DNA of 64,000 nucleotides from Limnoperna fortunei. Lineage: Eukaryota; Mollusca; Bivalvia; Mytilida; Modiolidae. Within the stretch, counting starts at the first letter, position 1. Every line of letters starts with the position of its first letter. The stretch lies in NCBI GenBank assembly GCA_944474755.1, contig OX104114.1, positions 22,281,220 to 22,345,219 of the forward strand, in the 5' to 3' direction. The translations under genes were made by a program, and so were the position numbers. Below the pieces are notes generated by a model that was not told where the DNA came from, did not search any database, and worked only from the letters and a program-made list of their open reading frames with translations. Of this stretch, positions 22,346-33,900 are shown piece after piece.

Positions 22346-22446
22346 AATTTCTGCACAAGTAATACTCTATAACAAGAATTTGTTCTGTTTATACTATTCA
22401 TAAAACGCTTCAGAAAGTTGAATGAAATATTACTTAATTTTAATTA

Positions 22447-22617
22447 ACAACGTGATCAACGTCTATAGACTCGAACCTCGGAGTTGACAGACCACATGAA
22501 CAACAGTAAATGACTAACTACCCTAACTACTCGTCCACCAAGGCCCCTGACTACCCTAACCACCCGCCCACCAAGGCTCCTGACTACCCTAACTACTCGT
22601 CCACCAAGGCCCCTGAA
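22447..22617 (-). mobile_element. SINE head with triplicated 5' end
   Basis: On the minus strand the tRNA-like start (GGGGCCTTGGTGGACGAGTA) is present three times in tandem at about 45-bp spacing, followed by one B-box region (around GGTTCGAGTCTATAG). This is a local amplification of the SINE 5' end. Confidence 0.75.
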
Positions 22618-22690
22618 TAATTATACACGTGTCATACAACGGTTTAATAACTGTTCCAGAACAAAACAACATTTCTGTTGTCGCATTAAC

Positions 22691-22852
22691 CAGTCAAAGT
22701 AAGTATTTCATGGGTTTTTTTTTGGAAATTAGGAATTAAATATGTTGAATTATGAATAGATTAGAGGTCCATCGAGTAATTTCAAAAAGGTATGAGATGC
22801 TGTTATGCATATTACTTAGTTGTCTAAATGCTTCACGTTGACTTTTTTCTAG
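22691..22852 (+). promoter_or_regulatory. Possible 5' UTR intron of the J-domain gene
   Basis: A donor-like CAAA|GTAAGT near 22,698 and a strong acceptor (ACTTTTTTCTAG, ending 22,852) would define a 154-bp intron just upstream of the start codon. This argues for the ATG at 22,864 over the upstream in-frame ATG at 22,828, which would lie in the intron. Confidence 0.45.
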
Positions 22853-22863
22853 GAATATCTACA

Positions 22864-23751
22864 ATGGTGCGAAATCAGTTTGCAGTTCTTGGTCTTATGC
22901 CTGGAGCGACAGAAGAAGAGATCAAGAAGGCTTACCGGTCACTCGCAAAACAATATCATCCGGATAAAAACAAACACCCGGGAGCGGAAGAAAAATTTAA
23001 AATTATTAATGCTGCATTTGAATACCTAAAGTCAGAAGACAATCGCAAAATGCATGAAAAAGAATTAAGAACAAATTTTGAACGCAGTCACAAAGACAAT
23101 AGCGAACGACATACCAGTGAAAAACACCGGTATACAGATAACAAAGAGTCTGGTCAGTATTTCTTCCGTAAAAGACAAAGAGAAGATCAAAGATCACCAA
23201 ACGATCGCGGAGAATATGAAAGAACAAAACGATCTGAGAAAAATGACAGTCAACACAACAGGTTTATTCCAGATTTGCTTTTCGAAGACTTTTTCTCCTT
23301 TTTCAGTGAACCGTTCAAGTCGTTCGAAGAAGATTTTGGTTCGTTCCTGCACAGAAGTGATCATTTTCCACGACAAATGCACTACACGGAAATTCATGAC
23401 AGTTTCTTAGATCACAATATTGATGCTATGTTTAGGGATTTACACGCCTTTGAAACTGGTTCTATGAGGCAAGGTTTCGGAACAATAAATATTGAAGACC
23501 TAATGGGAGAGTTCGATCCATTTGGAAACGTTGGGACACACCGTAGGGACGATTTCAATCCGTTCAATAGTTCAAGATGTCACCAAAGTCGTCATGAATT
23601 TGAACATTTCGGAAGAACCGGACGCAGTCGGAATGATCTAAATGGCGATGCCCAATTTGCTAGTCGCGAAAGAACTGATAGTAGGCGCAAACCAGCCAGG
23701 CGTAGTCGTACATTTCACTCGCACAGACATCCGTTTAGGGATACACTTTAA
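22864..23751 (+). CDS. J-domain (DnaJ/Hsp40) protein, single coding exon, 295 aa
   Basis: J proteins bring clients to Hsp70 and trigger its ATPase through the HPD loop. Residues 4-65 form a J domain: [20 protein letters not shown] (helices I-II), HPD at 32-34, then [15 protein letters not shown] (helix III). Position 6-7 is FA where most J domains have YY. The rest is not a class A or canonical class B protein: there is no G/F repeat, zinc finger or beta-sandwich client domain. A charged stretch (about 70-135) is followed by an acidic aromatic segment ([20 protein letters not shown], about 138-157), then a Ser/Arg/His-rich tail. I assign it only as a class C-like or diverged DNAJB-like protein. 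AATAAA at 23,999-24,004 could end the mRNA. A longer frame from 22,828 exists, but an acceptor site lies between the two starts. Confidence 0.9.
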   Translation: MVRNQFAVLGLMPGATEEEIKKAYRSLAKQYHPDKNKHPGAEEKFKIINAAFEYLKSEDNRKMHEKELRTNFERSHKDNSERHTSEKHRYTDNKESGQYFFRKRQREDQRSPNDRGEYERTKRSEKNDSQHNRFIPDLLFEDFFSFFSEPFKSFEEDFGSFLHRSDHFPRQMHYTEIHDSFLDHNIDAMFRDLHAFETGSMRQGFGTINIEDLMGEFDPFGNVGTHRRDDFNPFNSSRCHQSRHEFEHFGRTGRSRNDLNGDAQFASRERTDSRRKPARRSRTFHSHRHPFRDTL

Positions 23752-23998
23752 GTTTTTTCAAAATGTGTTAAATACTTCAGGTGTTACGGGCATTAAATGC
23801 TTAAACTGTTGCTGTCTTTTACGAGTAAACATTTAAACAGTCAACAAAAACAAACCCAGCATAAAGTTAAAACTGTCACAATTAAAAATTCTCACACACA
23901 AACAAATATAAAAATAAAACGACAAGTAGCATACTGTGCCGCTACTTTGAACGGAATCAATTTAAAAGACAAATTGTAGGTACTCGGAATTTCAAAGA

Positions 23999-24004
23999 AA
24001 TAAA
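23999..24004 (+). terminator. Candidate polyadenylation signal of the J-domain gene
   Basis: AATAAA about 250 bp after the stop codon, with no closer strong match followed by a T-rich stretch. Earlier AATATAAAA-like words are weaker candidates. Confidence 0.4.
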
Positions 24005-25466
24005 AACATTTCTAGAATCCATCGACAAAAGTCCTTACGAACAAAATCTGTATGTAAAAAGCTTGTAATTATTATAAGGCTCGTCTTGCAAAGCAATGTA
24101 TGCTTGTCTTTGTTTAGTGTTTAGTATACGAATGTGAGAATACATTGACTTTTGTGTTCGGTTTTGTTATTGTTACTATATGTGCCGCATTATTTAAAAA
24201 ATCTAGATGGTGTCGCCCCACACCAAGGTACGTTATCATGAATCGTTACAAAGACGCCATCAATTTCAATACTTTTTCCATATGGTACCCCAGCAATTAA
24301 GATCCAATGAGCAAAAACCTCTACAGATAACCCTCTGAAAACAGTTATCGTTGTAAGGTGACAATTAAAACGTCAATATCTACAAATAAAAGTATGATAC
24401 GTAAATGACCAAAACTTTCGGTTGTAATAATCAGTACTGAGTGAAATTAGGAAAATGTCAATCTACATCCTTTAGTTTTTAAAAGCGCGATTTTTTTTAT
24501 GCTTTTCTAAATTTCCTCCCAAAATAGAGATTTCTTAATACATTAATTAAGTATAAACAACAGTCATGACAGATATTACATAATAGAATTATGTATGTTT
24601 TTCATTTCTCTAAAAACTATTTTGAAATCGCAACAATACTTGAATTGCATCAAAATATTTTATTTTTGTCCGCTGCACAAGCAGTCAAGCGGAATCCAAA
24701 ATTTACTTATTCATGACGTGTTTGTAACGCAAAATCTTATCAACAACAATGGACTCCCTATGTGTTCTCTTGTAGGCAATTTTAAAATGTGTTTTCTAGG
24801 TACTATATCAGTACATGTTTGGAAAATGAATGCCTGTGTTCAGTAAGCACAATCTCTACAATTCAGACTGTGGATTAAAATATAAAGTTTAAAACCAATC
24901 GAGATTTAACGTAGCCGCCTATTCATGTGAACAGCCTTGATAAATATAAAGCTTCAACACATGCATAACATAATTACCAGAAAATATTTCTAAACGCACA
25001 CAATCTAAACATGTCTCCATTATAAACACATACAAACATGTCATTTCAACGTTTTCCAAAACATATTTAGATTTCAGACGATGGACTTAACATGTCTCAA
25101 ATCTATAACAAAAATGTGGTTACAAAAGTGTTTAAATCCTAAACACATTTTTGCAATAATCAAATACGAAATATGAAAGTTCTATACGACAACAGGGGAA
25201 GGGGGGAATTGACAATTTTTCAATTTGGAGTTTTATTCAATACTTTCTGTTGTGATAATTTGACTACATTTTCCTTAATATCAATATCAATACATACATT
25301 TCTGCACAAATATAGACGACAAAGGTATACATATTTCTGTGCTATAAAGTACAGATCCTAAACAATTTAGATCACTGAGAATGAATTTTATGTACAGTTA
25401 GTGTCTTTGCTTGAGGTACCATGCCACTTTAAGCTATGCTTTTTAGCTATATTTATAGGTTATTTA
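24005..25466. other. Intergenic DNA, no recognised gene
   Basis: AT-rich. An 83-codon frame at 24,595-24,846 is open but has no domain I know. No tandem repeat or mobile-element signature. Confidence 0.5.
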
Positions 25467-25567
25467 CGTTTTTTGAAACGAAATGCATTTTCTCGTTCAT
25501 ATCTCATCGAAGGGCGTCAGCCCTGAGATGCGATGACGAGAAAATGCATCGAGTTTCATAAAACGTA
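25467..25567. repeat. Long hairpin (about 35-bp arms)
   Basis: CGTTTTTTGAAACGAAATGC...TCTCATCG pairs with CGATGACGAGAAAATGCATC...AAAACG around a short GGGCGTCAGCCC core that is itself palindromic. This may be the remains of a foldback element. Confidence 0.8.
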
Positions 25568-25967
25568 TCGCTGTTTTGTAACATTGTGACGTTACAGTGT
25601 TACTTAACGACGTCCTGACAGCGAGCTGAGATGGACCCATCTCAAGCTAGTAGAGTGAGATGGAATATATCGCACACAAAGATCAGAAGAAAATATTGCA
25701 AAATAGCGATAAAATGTCTGAAGTGGCGACTTACAACACTACTGCTAGGGTTGACCAGCGAGTCACATTTTTAACCATAATCTAAGATTATGGCCAGTTA
25801 ACAATACAATAAACGGCTTAAACAATTAAGTTAAGAACTGTGAACATGAATTCAAGGTAAAAAATTCACAGTATACTGGCTTAATAAAAATATTCAATTA
25901 AAATTCATGCACAAGAATACGAGTCTGTATGTGATCCGAAATAAACTTCAAACCATTTATAACCCCC

Positions 25968-25977
25968 ACCCCCCCCC

Positions 25978-26020
<43 letters not shown>

Positions 26021-26190
26021 AAACAAAAAAAAACAAAAACAAAAACAAAAAAACAAAACAAAATACAATAAAAAACAAATACCCTCTATAAATCCAACAG
26101 AAAGAGCAAAAAAGTTATACGACATGTATATAGATGCGTCCCTTAAGGAATTCTATAATATATATTTATATATATATATATATTATATAG
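25968..26190. repeat. Poly-C/poly-A tract and TA microsatellite
   Basis: C9-like then A40-like homopolymers run into CAAAAA units (25,968-26,070). A (TA)n run is at 26,155-26,190. The glycine/phenylalanine-rich frame across it is an artefact. Confidence 0.9.
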
Positions 26191-26309
26191 TTGTTAGTTT
26201 GTTAGTTGTGCAAAGGTTTTCATGTAACTGCGAAAGTATGTCCTTTTAACTGGAACAGTTATGGCGTCACAATAGTCGAGAACGTCATTTCCAGATTTAA
26301 AGAATAAAC

Positions 26310-26333
26310 ATGTCATGGTCGTTGGGATTACAG
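26310..26333 (+). CDS. Speculative first exon with GTAAGT donor
   Basis: ATG followed by seven codons (MSWSLGLQ) and a perfect CAG|GTAAGT donor. It could start a gene upstream of the membrane-protein exons at 36.9 kb, but its phase (0) does not join directly to that exon and intervening exons were not found. Very tentative. Confidence 0.15.
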
Positions 26334-26639
26334 GTAAGTAACATGTTTATTTAGCATGTATATACGAATATATGTCTAATTGTCTCTTATAGAGTTCTAT
26401 GTCGTGTAGATCCCATTGAATTTGTCGACTTCTTGTCGATCTTTAGTCGGCTACTGAGCAGATTCTTATGAAGGACAACTACATGCCGATTGTTATTAAA
26501 TACAAGTGTATGGTAGTAGGCGCGTTTTGTTTAAGGATTTTGCGTGACAAAACTGCCTATCGCGAACAAATGCTTATTTTGTAGATCAGTTAAGGTGCAT
26601 ATTAAAATCAACATTGTTTTCCACAGTTAATTAACGTTT

Positions 26640-26975
26640 TGAAATCTTGAGATTTTTTTTAATTGGACAGGGCTATTTCCCATAGTAACTTTCGACCTTG
26701 TTTTTAACGGAAGTGGGAACAACGAGCAGGCAATTGTTGTCTGTTCGAAACCTTTCGGGCAGTTCCGTTTGCGGTTTACGCGGGAAAAGTCTCCCGAAAA
26801 GTCGAATCCCATAGAACGTCACGAGCTCAGACGAACGTTTATAAACAACGTAAGATTCCATAAGAAGCATAAATGGCAAACTTACAATAAAACATTTTCG
26901 TAGCAAAAGTCAAGGACGATTTGTGTGATGTACATGTTATCGTAGAAATTTTTGTTCTGTAGGATTTTCTAAATA
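26640..26975. repeat. Dispersed repeat, copy 2 (partner of 340-625)
   Basis: TTTCGGGCAGTTCCGTTTGC and GTTATCGTAGAAATTTTTGT correspond to TTCGGGCAATTTCGATTGCG and GTTATCGTGGAATAAATTTT in copy 1. No coding potential. Confidence 0.6.
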
Positions 26976-27995
26976 AACAGGTACATTATGGAATAATCAA
27001 AAAAATGCGAGCAGAAAAACTGCACTCCTTGAGGGTGCGACTTTCAGTATAGTCGGATGCGTGTGATAGAATTTTTTTGTCCACAATTTCTTTTACACTT
27101 TCCTATAAACGTATGTAAGAACAGTATTCTCTCTAAAGTGTATAAAACACTTAACATTATTCACTTTTTACTGTCGGTTGCAGTTTCTTGGTTGTTATGA
27201 CAAAATGTGTAAAATATCTATAGAGATTTTTTTTAAATAAAATAATGTCTTACAGGGTCAAATCCGAAAAACCTTTGACTACATTGTATTTGCAAAAAAT
27301 ATATGTCTTATATATAAATTATAAAATAAATAAATAAAATAAATTACGTTTCAAAGAAGAAAAATAAAAAAGATAAAAAAATCAAACGGAGAATAATCCA
27401 GAAGGCATCTTCGTTGGCCAAAAGGAACATTCATGCTGCCATTTTACTATAGATTACCTGCCGTGTCTTTAAACCTAATGTTGTAAACAGAACAAACATT
27501 ACAACGTTTTCACTATATAGACTTAAAAGGTCTATGAAATCTGCACAAATATAGACTGATTATGTATCATACTGCACATTAATTAATTAAGGATTAACTA
27601 CAAAAATATTTTCTCAATCGAAGGATAACACAATTTCCGTTTTGCACATTGTATAATCCGCGTAGTAGTTAATACTTATAAATAAATTCAAACAATAGAA
27701 TACACTCAACAATTTTATTTTTGTAAATGGACATTTTTTAACAAAAACTGTTAGTTTCCCGTGGAGTAATATATGACGTCAAATGGCGCGTGTCTCCATG
27801 ACGATCATATTTGTTTTCCATCCTCTGATAGAAAATATTTTCCAGCCAATCAAAAGTCAATATTCTCGCAAAATTTATTTATTGTTAAAGAAAAATAAGT
27901 GTGCAATTCAGAGGGTACCGTAAGTAACTTAAATACATCTCACGCCGGTACACGTTTGGTCGCGAAGCCACCGTTTCGCATTATAATGGTTTAAT
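26976..27995. other. Intergenic DNA with CRE and CCAAT-like words
   Basis: No gene found. At 27,765-27,860 there are TGACGTCA and CCAATCAAAAG words, and a donor-like GTACC|GTAAGT at about 27,920. These could belong to a promoter, but the same words also occur in the dispersed repeat family at 22.2 and 42.8 kb, so I do not call one. Confidence 0.4.
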
Positions 27996-29670
27996 AAGGC
28001 ATGAATCCATCCACCACAGCTTGTCGTAATGGCAATAGAACAAGGCATGAATCCATCCACTACAGCTTGTTGTAATGGCAATAGAACAGGACATTAATCC
28101 AGCTACCACAGCTTTTCGAAATCGTAAGAGAACAGAGATTGAATCCAGCCGCCACTGCTTGTCGTAATAGTAATGGAACAGAACATGAATCGATCCACCA
28201 CACCTTTAGAAATAGTTACAGAACAGGATATTTATCCATCCACCACAGCTTGTCGTAATGGTAAAAGAACAGGGCATTAATCAAGCTACCAAAGCTTTTT
28301 GTAATGGTAACAGAACAGGACATGAATCCATCCACCACAGCTTGTCGTAATGGCAATAGAACAGGACATTAATCCAGCTACCACAGCTTTTCGAAATGGT
28401 AATAGTACAGGGCCTGAATCCAGCCGCCACTGCATGTCGTAATAGTAATAGAACAGAACATGAATCGATCCACCACACCTTTAGAAATAGTTACAGAACA
28501 GGACATTTATCCATCCACCACAGCTTGTCGTAATGGTAAAAGAACAGCACATGAATCCATCCACCACAGCTTGTTGTAATATTAATAGAACAGGACATGA
28601 ATTCATTCCCCACAGCTTGTCGTAATGGTAATAGAACACGACATAAATCCATCCACCACAGCTTGTTGTAATATTAATAGAACAGGACAAGAATCCATTC
28701 ACCACAGCTTTTCGTAATGGTAATAGAACAGGACATGAATCCATTCACCACAGCTTGTCGTAATGGTAATAGAACACGACATGAATCCATCCACCACACA
28801 TGATCCTAATGGTAATAGAAGAAAACATGAATCCATCCACCACAGCTCTTGTCGTAATGGTAACAGAACCGGGCATGAATCCATCCACTAGAGCTTGTTG
28901 TAATGGTTATAGAACCAGGCATGTCCATCCACCTCAGCTTATCGTCATGGTAGTAAACAGGACATGAATCAATCAACCAAAGCTTGTTGTAATGGTAATA
29001 GCACAGGACATGAATCCTTCCACCACAGCTTGTCGTAATGCTAAAAGAGCAGGGTATGAATTCATCCACCACTGCTTGTCGTAATGGCAATAGGGCCCGG
29101 TTTCATAAAACATCTCAAATTTGAGGATTTTTTTTGTTCTCAACTCAAAAACTGATCAATCAGATTGCTTGAAATTTAAAATTTGAGGAAAAAACTCAGA
29201 TATTTGAGGAAATCTCAATTTGAGAAGTTTTATAAAACCCAGGCCTGGACAGGAATCCATCCACAACAGCTTGTTGTAACGGTAATAGAACAGGACACAA
29301 ATCCATCCAAGAGAGCATATCGTAATGGTAATAGAACAGGACATGAATCCATACACCACACCTGATACTAATGGTAATAGAAGAAAACATGAATCCATCC
29401 ACCACAGCTTGTCGTAATTGTAACAGAACCGGGCATGAATCCATCCATCAGAGCTTGTCGTAATGGTAATAGAACATGACATGAATCTATCCACCACTGC
29501 TTGTTGTAATATTAATAGAACAGAACATGAATCCATACACCACAGCTTGTCGTAATGGTAATAGAACACGACGTGAATCCATCCGCCACAGCTTCTCGTA
29601 AAGGTACTAGAACAGAACATGAATCCATCCACCACAGCTTATCGAAATGGTAAAAGAACATGGATGAATT
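27996..29670. repeat. 46-bp minisatellite, about 33 copies
   Basis: Consensus parts are GGACATGAATCCATCCACCA and CAGCTTGTCGTAATGGTAAT then AGAACA. Spacing is 46 bp where checked (28,321 to 28,367). Because 46 is not a multiple of 3, all three minus-strand frames stay open for long stretches and give repetitive translations; none is a gene. A 152-bp MITE interrupts it at 29,094-29,245. Confidence 0.95.
29094..29245. mobile_element. 152-bp MITE inside the minisatellite
   Basis: The ends are inverted: GGCCCGGTTTCATAAAAC on the left and the complement of GGCCTGGGTTTTATAAAAC on the right, each followed by TCTCAAATT-GAG. It interrupts the 46-bp repeat between CAATAG and ACAGGAATCC. No target duplication is obvious. 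Confidence 0.85.
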
Positions 29671-30484
29671 GTTATTACTCTGCCAACGATCGTGAATTTA
29701 ACACCGCTGATTCTATTGGTGCCAGAAGAAAGCTAGATTTTACTACAGCTCATAGTAATGGTTCCTTACAAAGGTAATTCTGACGTAGTATATCCAAATG
29801 TTGCCTGAAAAAGACACAAATTTAACACAGTTTATCCTCATGGTGCCAGACAAATACGCGAATCACACAATAGTTGTCTTAATGATAGCAAATTGCGTGG
29901 AGTCGTTGCAGCTTATTGTAGTTGCCATAATATGTCAGGAATTAGCATTAACCGATCGTTATAGAATAAAACGTAAATGTACACCTCAATGCTCTTCATA
30001 TGCCTATTGCAGTATGTTCAAAAACTGTTAGATCTATAGAATTATCTTATATACAGTACATTTTTTATTTGTTTGTAGACTTCTTGAACTTTGCTGAACC
30101 GTAACTGATGATATAGTATGTCGTCATAGAAACACCAGGCTGAATGACACATGCTGAACATGCACATGCACGATACATACTATACATATACATCCTATCA
30201 AAGTTCACTGTAAGTAATTTCTATTGTTTTGGTTAGAACAAAACACCGACATTTATTTCGAATCTAAAACATGATAAACAGCAAACTATTGCAAGAAACT
30301 GTAGATGAATCGTTTTTTCTACTGCACTTTTTACCCTTTGACCTTAAGACACTTCACCTATCGAAAAGCAACTCACGTGTTTGTAATCTGTTTCTTGATT
30401 AGTCAAAAACCAATGGAACAGGTTAAAAAAATGTACATGTAGTTGTATGTAAATGATCAATTTTATGGTAACTGTATGTTTGGT
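29671..30484. other. Intergenic or intronic DNA, no recognised feature
   Basis: A frame at 29,798-30,031 ends in a cysteine-containing stretch (CTPQCSSYAYCSMFKNC) but matches no family I know. It lies upstream of the membrane-protein exons, so a missing cysteine-rich exon could be here. I do not assign it. Confidence 0.4.
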
Positions 30485-30740
30485 AAAGTTTGGCTAAGTG
30501 GAGTTGTACGTCACATTCAGTAGTTTGTGTCCTTGCATGGTCCTGTGTTCAATGGGGATGATGCTGGAGTTCCGAGTAATACTCCCGACATGTGTGAAAA
30601 GTGGCAATACTTGTCATTTAGGTTGGAAGTCGAGCGCATATTGACCTAAGATAGACTAGATTTCGCAACCACAGTGGAGATAAATTGTAGATAAATAATT
30701 ACCTCACAATCACTCTGCCACTGTGGCCTCCTCATTCCAT
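30485..30740 (-). mobile_element. Very degenerate SINE
   Basis: The order of SINE landmarks is kept on the minus strand: a head ending near CACTGTGGC..., a middle box around CAAGTATTGCCAC, and an end at GACGTACAACTCC. Divergence is high. Confidence 0.4.
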
Positions 30741-30964
30741 TATATTTACTACATAATGTAAAATTACACTGAAACAAAGAATATTGAGTAGCTAATCCAA
30801 CAGAACGACATTAGCCTCTTTTACATTAAAACATAATAAATTTCTCAAAAAAAAAACCCATAAAATTGTCAAACATTTGTGACCATCATATAAGTCTTTT
30901 CCAGCACCTACAAACTTGCTGACAATCATGACATACGTGTGCCAAATTGACTTCGTGACCATGT

Positions 30965-33900
30965 CACTAACATTGTAAGTCTGATACATGACTGTCATGG
31001 TTGTCATCTACAGTGTAGGTCTGGTACATGACTGTCATGATTGTCACCTACAGTGTAGGTCTGATACATGATTGTCATGATTGTCACCCACAGTGTAGGT
31101 CTGGTACATGACTGTCATGGTTGTCATCCACAGTGTAGGTCTGGTACATGACTGTCATGGTTGTCATCCATAGTGTAAGTCTGGTACATGACTGTCATGA
31201 TTGTCACCTACAGTGTAGGTCTGGTACATGAGTGTCATGATTGCCACCCACAGTGTAGGTCTGGTACATGACTGTCATGATTGTCACCCACAGTGTAGGT
31301 CTGGTACATGACTGTCATGGTTGTCACCCACAGTGTAGGTCTGGTACATGACTGTCATGGTTGTCATCCACAGTGTAGGTCTGGTACATGACTGTCATGG
31401 TTGTCATCCATAGTGTAAGTCTGGTACATGACTGTCATGATTGTCATCTACAGTGTAGGTCTGGTACATGAGTGTCATGATTGTCACCTACAGTGTAGGT
31501 CCGATACATGACTGTCATGATTGTCACTCACAGTGTAGGTCTGGTACATGACTGTAATGATAGTCACCACATTGTAGGTATGGTACATGACTGTCATGGT
31601 TGTCACCCATAGTGTAGGTTTGGTACATGACTGTCATGATTGCCACTCCCAGTGTAGGTTTGATACATGACTGTCATGAATGTCAACCACAGTGTAGGTC
31701 TAATACATGGCTGTCATGATTGTCACTCACAGTGTAGGTCTGGTACATGGCTGTAATGATAGTCACCACAGTGTAGGTATGGTACATGACTGTCATGGTT
31801 GTCACCCATAGTGTAGGTCTGGTACATGACTGTCATGATTGTCACTCCCAGTGTAGGTTTGATACATGACTGTCATGAATGTCAACCACAGTGTAGGTAT
31901 GGTACATGACTGTCATGGTTGTCACCCATAGTGTAGGTCTGGTACATGACTGTCATGGTTGTCATCTACAGTGTAGGTCTGGTACATGACTGTCATGATT
32001 GTCACCTACAGTGTAGGTCTGATACATGATTGTCATGATTGTCACCCACAGTGTAGGTCTGGTACATGACTGTCATGGTTGTCATCCACAGTGTAGGTCT
32101 GGTACATGACTGTCATGTTTGTCATCCATAGTGTAAGTCTGGTACATGACTGTCATGATTGTCACCTACAGTGTAGGTCTGGTACATGAGTGTCATGATT
32201 GCCACCCACAGTGTAGGTCTGGTACATGACTGTCATGATTGTCACCCACAGTGTAGGTCTGGTACATGACTGTCATGGTTGTCACCCACAGTGTAGGTCT
32301 GGTACATGACTGTCATGGTTGTCATCCACAGTGTAGGTCTGGTACATGACTGTCATGGTTGTCATCCATAGTGTAAGTCTGGTACATGACTGTCATGATT
32401 GTCATCTACAGTGTAGGTCTGGTACATGAGTGTCATGATTGTCACCTACAGTGTAGGTCCGATACATGACTGTCATGATTGTCACTCACAGTGTAGGTCT
32501 GGTACATGACTGTAATGATAGTCACCACAGTGTAGGTATGGTACATGACTGTCATGGTTGTCACCCATAGTGTAGGTTTGGTACATGACTGCCATGATTG
32601 CCACTCCCAGTGTAGGTTTGATACATGACTGTCATGAATGTCAACCACAGTGTAGGTCTGATACATGGCTGTCATGATTGTCACTCACAGTGTAGGTCTG
32701 GTACATGGCTGTAATGATAGTCACCACAGTGTAGGTATGGTACATGACTGTCATGGTTGTCACCCATAGTGTAGGTCTGGTACATGACTGTCATGATTGC
32801 CACTCCCAGTGTAGGTTTGATACATGACTGTCATGAATGTCAACCACAGTGTAGGTATGGTACATGACTGTCATGGTTGTCACCCATAGTGTAGGTCTGG
32901 TACATGACTGTCATGATTGCCACTCCCAGTGTAGGTTTGATACATGACTGTCATGAATGTCAACCACAGTGTAGGTATGGTACATGACTGTCATGGTTGT
33001 CACCCATAGTGCAGGTCTGGTACATTACTGTCATGATTGCCACTCCCAGTGTAGGTTTGATACATGGCTGTCATGAATGTCAACCACAGTGTAGGTATGA
33101 TACATGGCTGTCATGAATGTCAACCACAGTGTAGGTCTGATACATGGCTGTCATGAATGTCAACCAGTGTAGGTATGATACATGGCTGTCATGAATGTCA
33201 ACCACAGTGTAGGTATGATACATGGCTGTCATGAATGTCAACCACAGTGTAGGTCTGATACATGGCTGTCATGAATGTCAACCACAGTGTAGGTATGATA
33301 CATGGCTGTCATGAATGTCAACCACAGTGTAGGTATGATACATGGCTGTCATGAATGTCAACCACAGTGTAGGTCTGATACATGGCTGTCATGAATGTCA
33401 ACCACAGTGTAGGTCTGATACATGGCTGTCATGAATGTCAACCACAGTGTAGGTCTGATACATGGCTGTCATGAATGTCAACCAAAGTGTAGGTATGATA
33501 CATGGCTGTCATGAATGTCAACCACAGTGTAGGTATGGTACATGACTGTCATGGTTGTCACCCATAGTGTAGGTCTGGTACATGACTGTCATGATTGCCA
33601 CTCCCAGTGTAGGTTTGATACATGACTGTCATGAATGTCAACCACAGTGTAGGTATGGTACATGACTGTCATGGTTGTCACCCATAGTGCAGGTCTGGTA
33701 CATGACTGTCATGATTGCCACTCCCAGTGTAGGTTTGATACATGGCTGTCATGAATGTCAACCACAGTGTAGGTATGATACATGGCTGTCATGAATGTCA
33801 ACCACAGTGTAGGTCTGATACATGGCTGTCATGAATGTCAACCACAGTGTAGGTATGATACATGGCTGTCATGAATGTCAACCACAGTGTAGGTATGATA

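Noticed and set aside
22828..22863. Upstream ATG of the J-domain frame
   Set aside because: A strong splice acceptor (ending 22,852) separates it from the J domain, so it is probably intronic.
25898..26125. Glycine/phenylalanine-rich protein on the minus strand
   Set aside because: Artefact of homopolymer A and C tracts.
27765..27925. CRE/CCAAT promoter for the membrane-protein gene
   Set aside because: The same words occur in the dispersed repeat family, and no first exon could be tied to it.
28281..29635. Long minus-strand open frames of 60-160 codons with MDSCPVLLPL-type repeats
   Set aside because: They are translations of the 46-bp minisatellite. Since 46 is not divisible by 3 and the unit lacks stops on that strand, all frames stay open; there is no splice or codon evidence of a gene.
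29798..30031. Cysteine-containing frame as missing ectodomain exon of the membrane protein
   Set aside because: No convincing donor in the right phase and no match to the CYYR1/Shisa cysteine pattern; left unassigned.
30792..32684. Minus-strand frames with repeated HDSHV / MYQTY peptides
   Set aside because: Repeat translations of the 40-bp minisatellite.
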